Below are positions 17,750 through 18,095 of a stretch of 18,095 bases of DNA, in pieces. A program made the translations under genes and the position numbers. Below the pieces are notes generated by a model that ran no database searches, was not told the origin of the DNA, and was given only the letters and a program-made list of their open reading frames with translations. Source of the DNA: Mycocentrospora acerina (taxonomy: Eukaryota; Ascomycota; Dothideomycetes; Pleosporales); assembly GCA_022701365.1 (NCBI GenBank), contig JAKUHH010000202.1:1-18095 (forward strand), in the 5' to 3' direction. Within the stretch, counting starts at the first letter, position 1; the number at the start of each line of letters is the position of its first letter.

Positions 17750-18095
17750 GGTTCAAGAGAAAGTTTGACAGCGCGTTCGATTCCTGTCCTTGCTGTCGTG
17801 CTTGCCTTGCTTGCTTGCTTGCTTGTGTGTGTTCTCCCTCCTGTCTATTCTCTCATCTGTGTATTCTCCCTATCGTGCTTTCCCTCATCTCTGTGCATTC
17901 TCCCTCTCTGTGTATTCCCCCTATTTCTAATGCTTCATTCGCTTCCACTCTCCCCAAATCTTCCCTCCACTCTCTCTTTCCTCATCCACCCCAATCTCCC
18001 CACACCCACCTCTTCTACTACCCCCTCCTTACACAACACCCTATTTCACCCCCCTCTCCTGTCTTTGCCATCCCAACTCTATGCCCTCCTGCCTC
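17750..18095 (+). repeat. Polypyrimidine tract with degenerate CT-rich repeats, runs off the window
   Basis: About 345 bp in which C and T dominate one strand; G is almost absent from about 17950 to the end. A degenerate unit around CTGTGTATTCTCCCT recurs near 17860, 17894 and 17910. Such CT-rich tracts often lie just upstream of transcription starts in filamentous fungi, so a plus-strand gene may begin beyond the right edge. This is inference. Confidence 0.6.
17806..17825 (+). repeat. (CTTG)5 microsatellite
   Basis: Five perfect CTTG units at the start of the pyrimidine-rich tract. Confidence 0.9.

Noticed and set aside
17769..17790. GTTCGATTCC, a T-loop-like box suggesting a tRNA
   Set aside because: The flanking bases do not form a proper T-arm, and no A box, anticodon arm or acceptor pairing is found upstream.

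Overview
The window looks like nuclear DNA of a filamentous ascomycete (Pezizomycotina; Dothideomycetes-like is my guess). The reasons are short introns with GT..CTNAC..AG signals, a typical fungal DCR2-type phosphatase, a Clr5-associated type of TPR protein, and Fot1/pogo and Tc1 transposon relics full of amber and opal stops of the kind made by repeat-induced point mutation (RIP: C to T, G to A). The species cannot be named from this sequence.

Layout. 1-699 (minus): right end of a decayed Fot1/pogo element whose terminal inverted repeat (TIR) abuts a TA at 700-701. 700-2250: mostly non-coding, with one possible short exon at 1041-1189. 2253-4389 (plus): an intact spliced gene for a TPR-like protein. 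4625-6388 (minus): an intact two-exon gene for a DCR2-like calcineurin-type phosphoesterase. The two genes converge with 235 bp between their stop codons and are the best-supported genes here. 6389-8518: no gene recognised. 8519-9256 (plus): a long frame broken by only two TAG codons. 9072-9864: four overlapping copies of one stretch, joined at three single N bases, most simply an assembly artefact that adds about 505 bases. 10411-10844 (plus): a short spliced reading frame with one internal TAG; 11189-11377 may be a further exon. 11719-12450 (minus): a heavily mutated Tc1-type transposase. 12791-13740: a complete 950-bp TIR element, AT-rich, flanked by TA, whose ends match the Fot1/pogo end at 699, so it is probably a non-autonomous relative. 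14000-14130 (plus): a coiled-coil relic. 14227-14442 (plus): a small hypothetical ORF. 14472-15717 (minus): a proposed three-exon gene of unknown function. 16184-16438: a 67-bp tandem repeat. 17750-18095: a strongly pyrimidine-biased tract.

There is no operon or obvious pathway. The left third is ordinary gene space; from about 8.5 kb rightwards it becomes a repeat-rich, decayed compartment. I found no convincing new defence, biosynthetic or RNA system. The most informative points are the shared TIRs of the two DNA elements, the N-junction duplications, and three spliced or broken genes that a simple ORF scan does not show.
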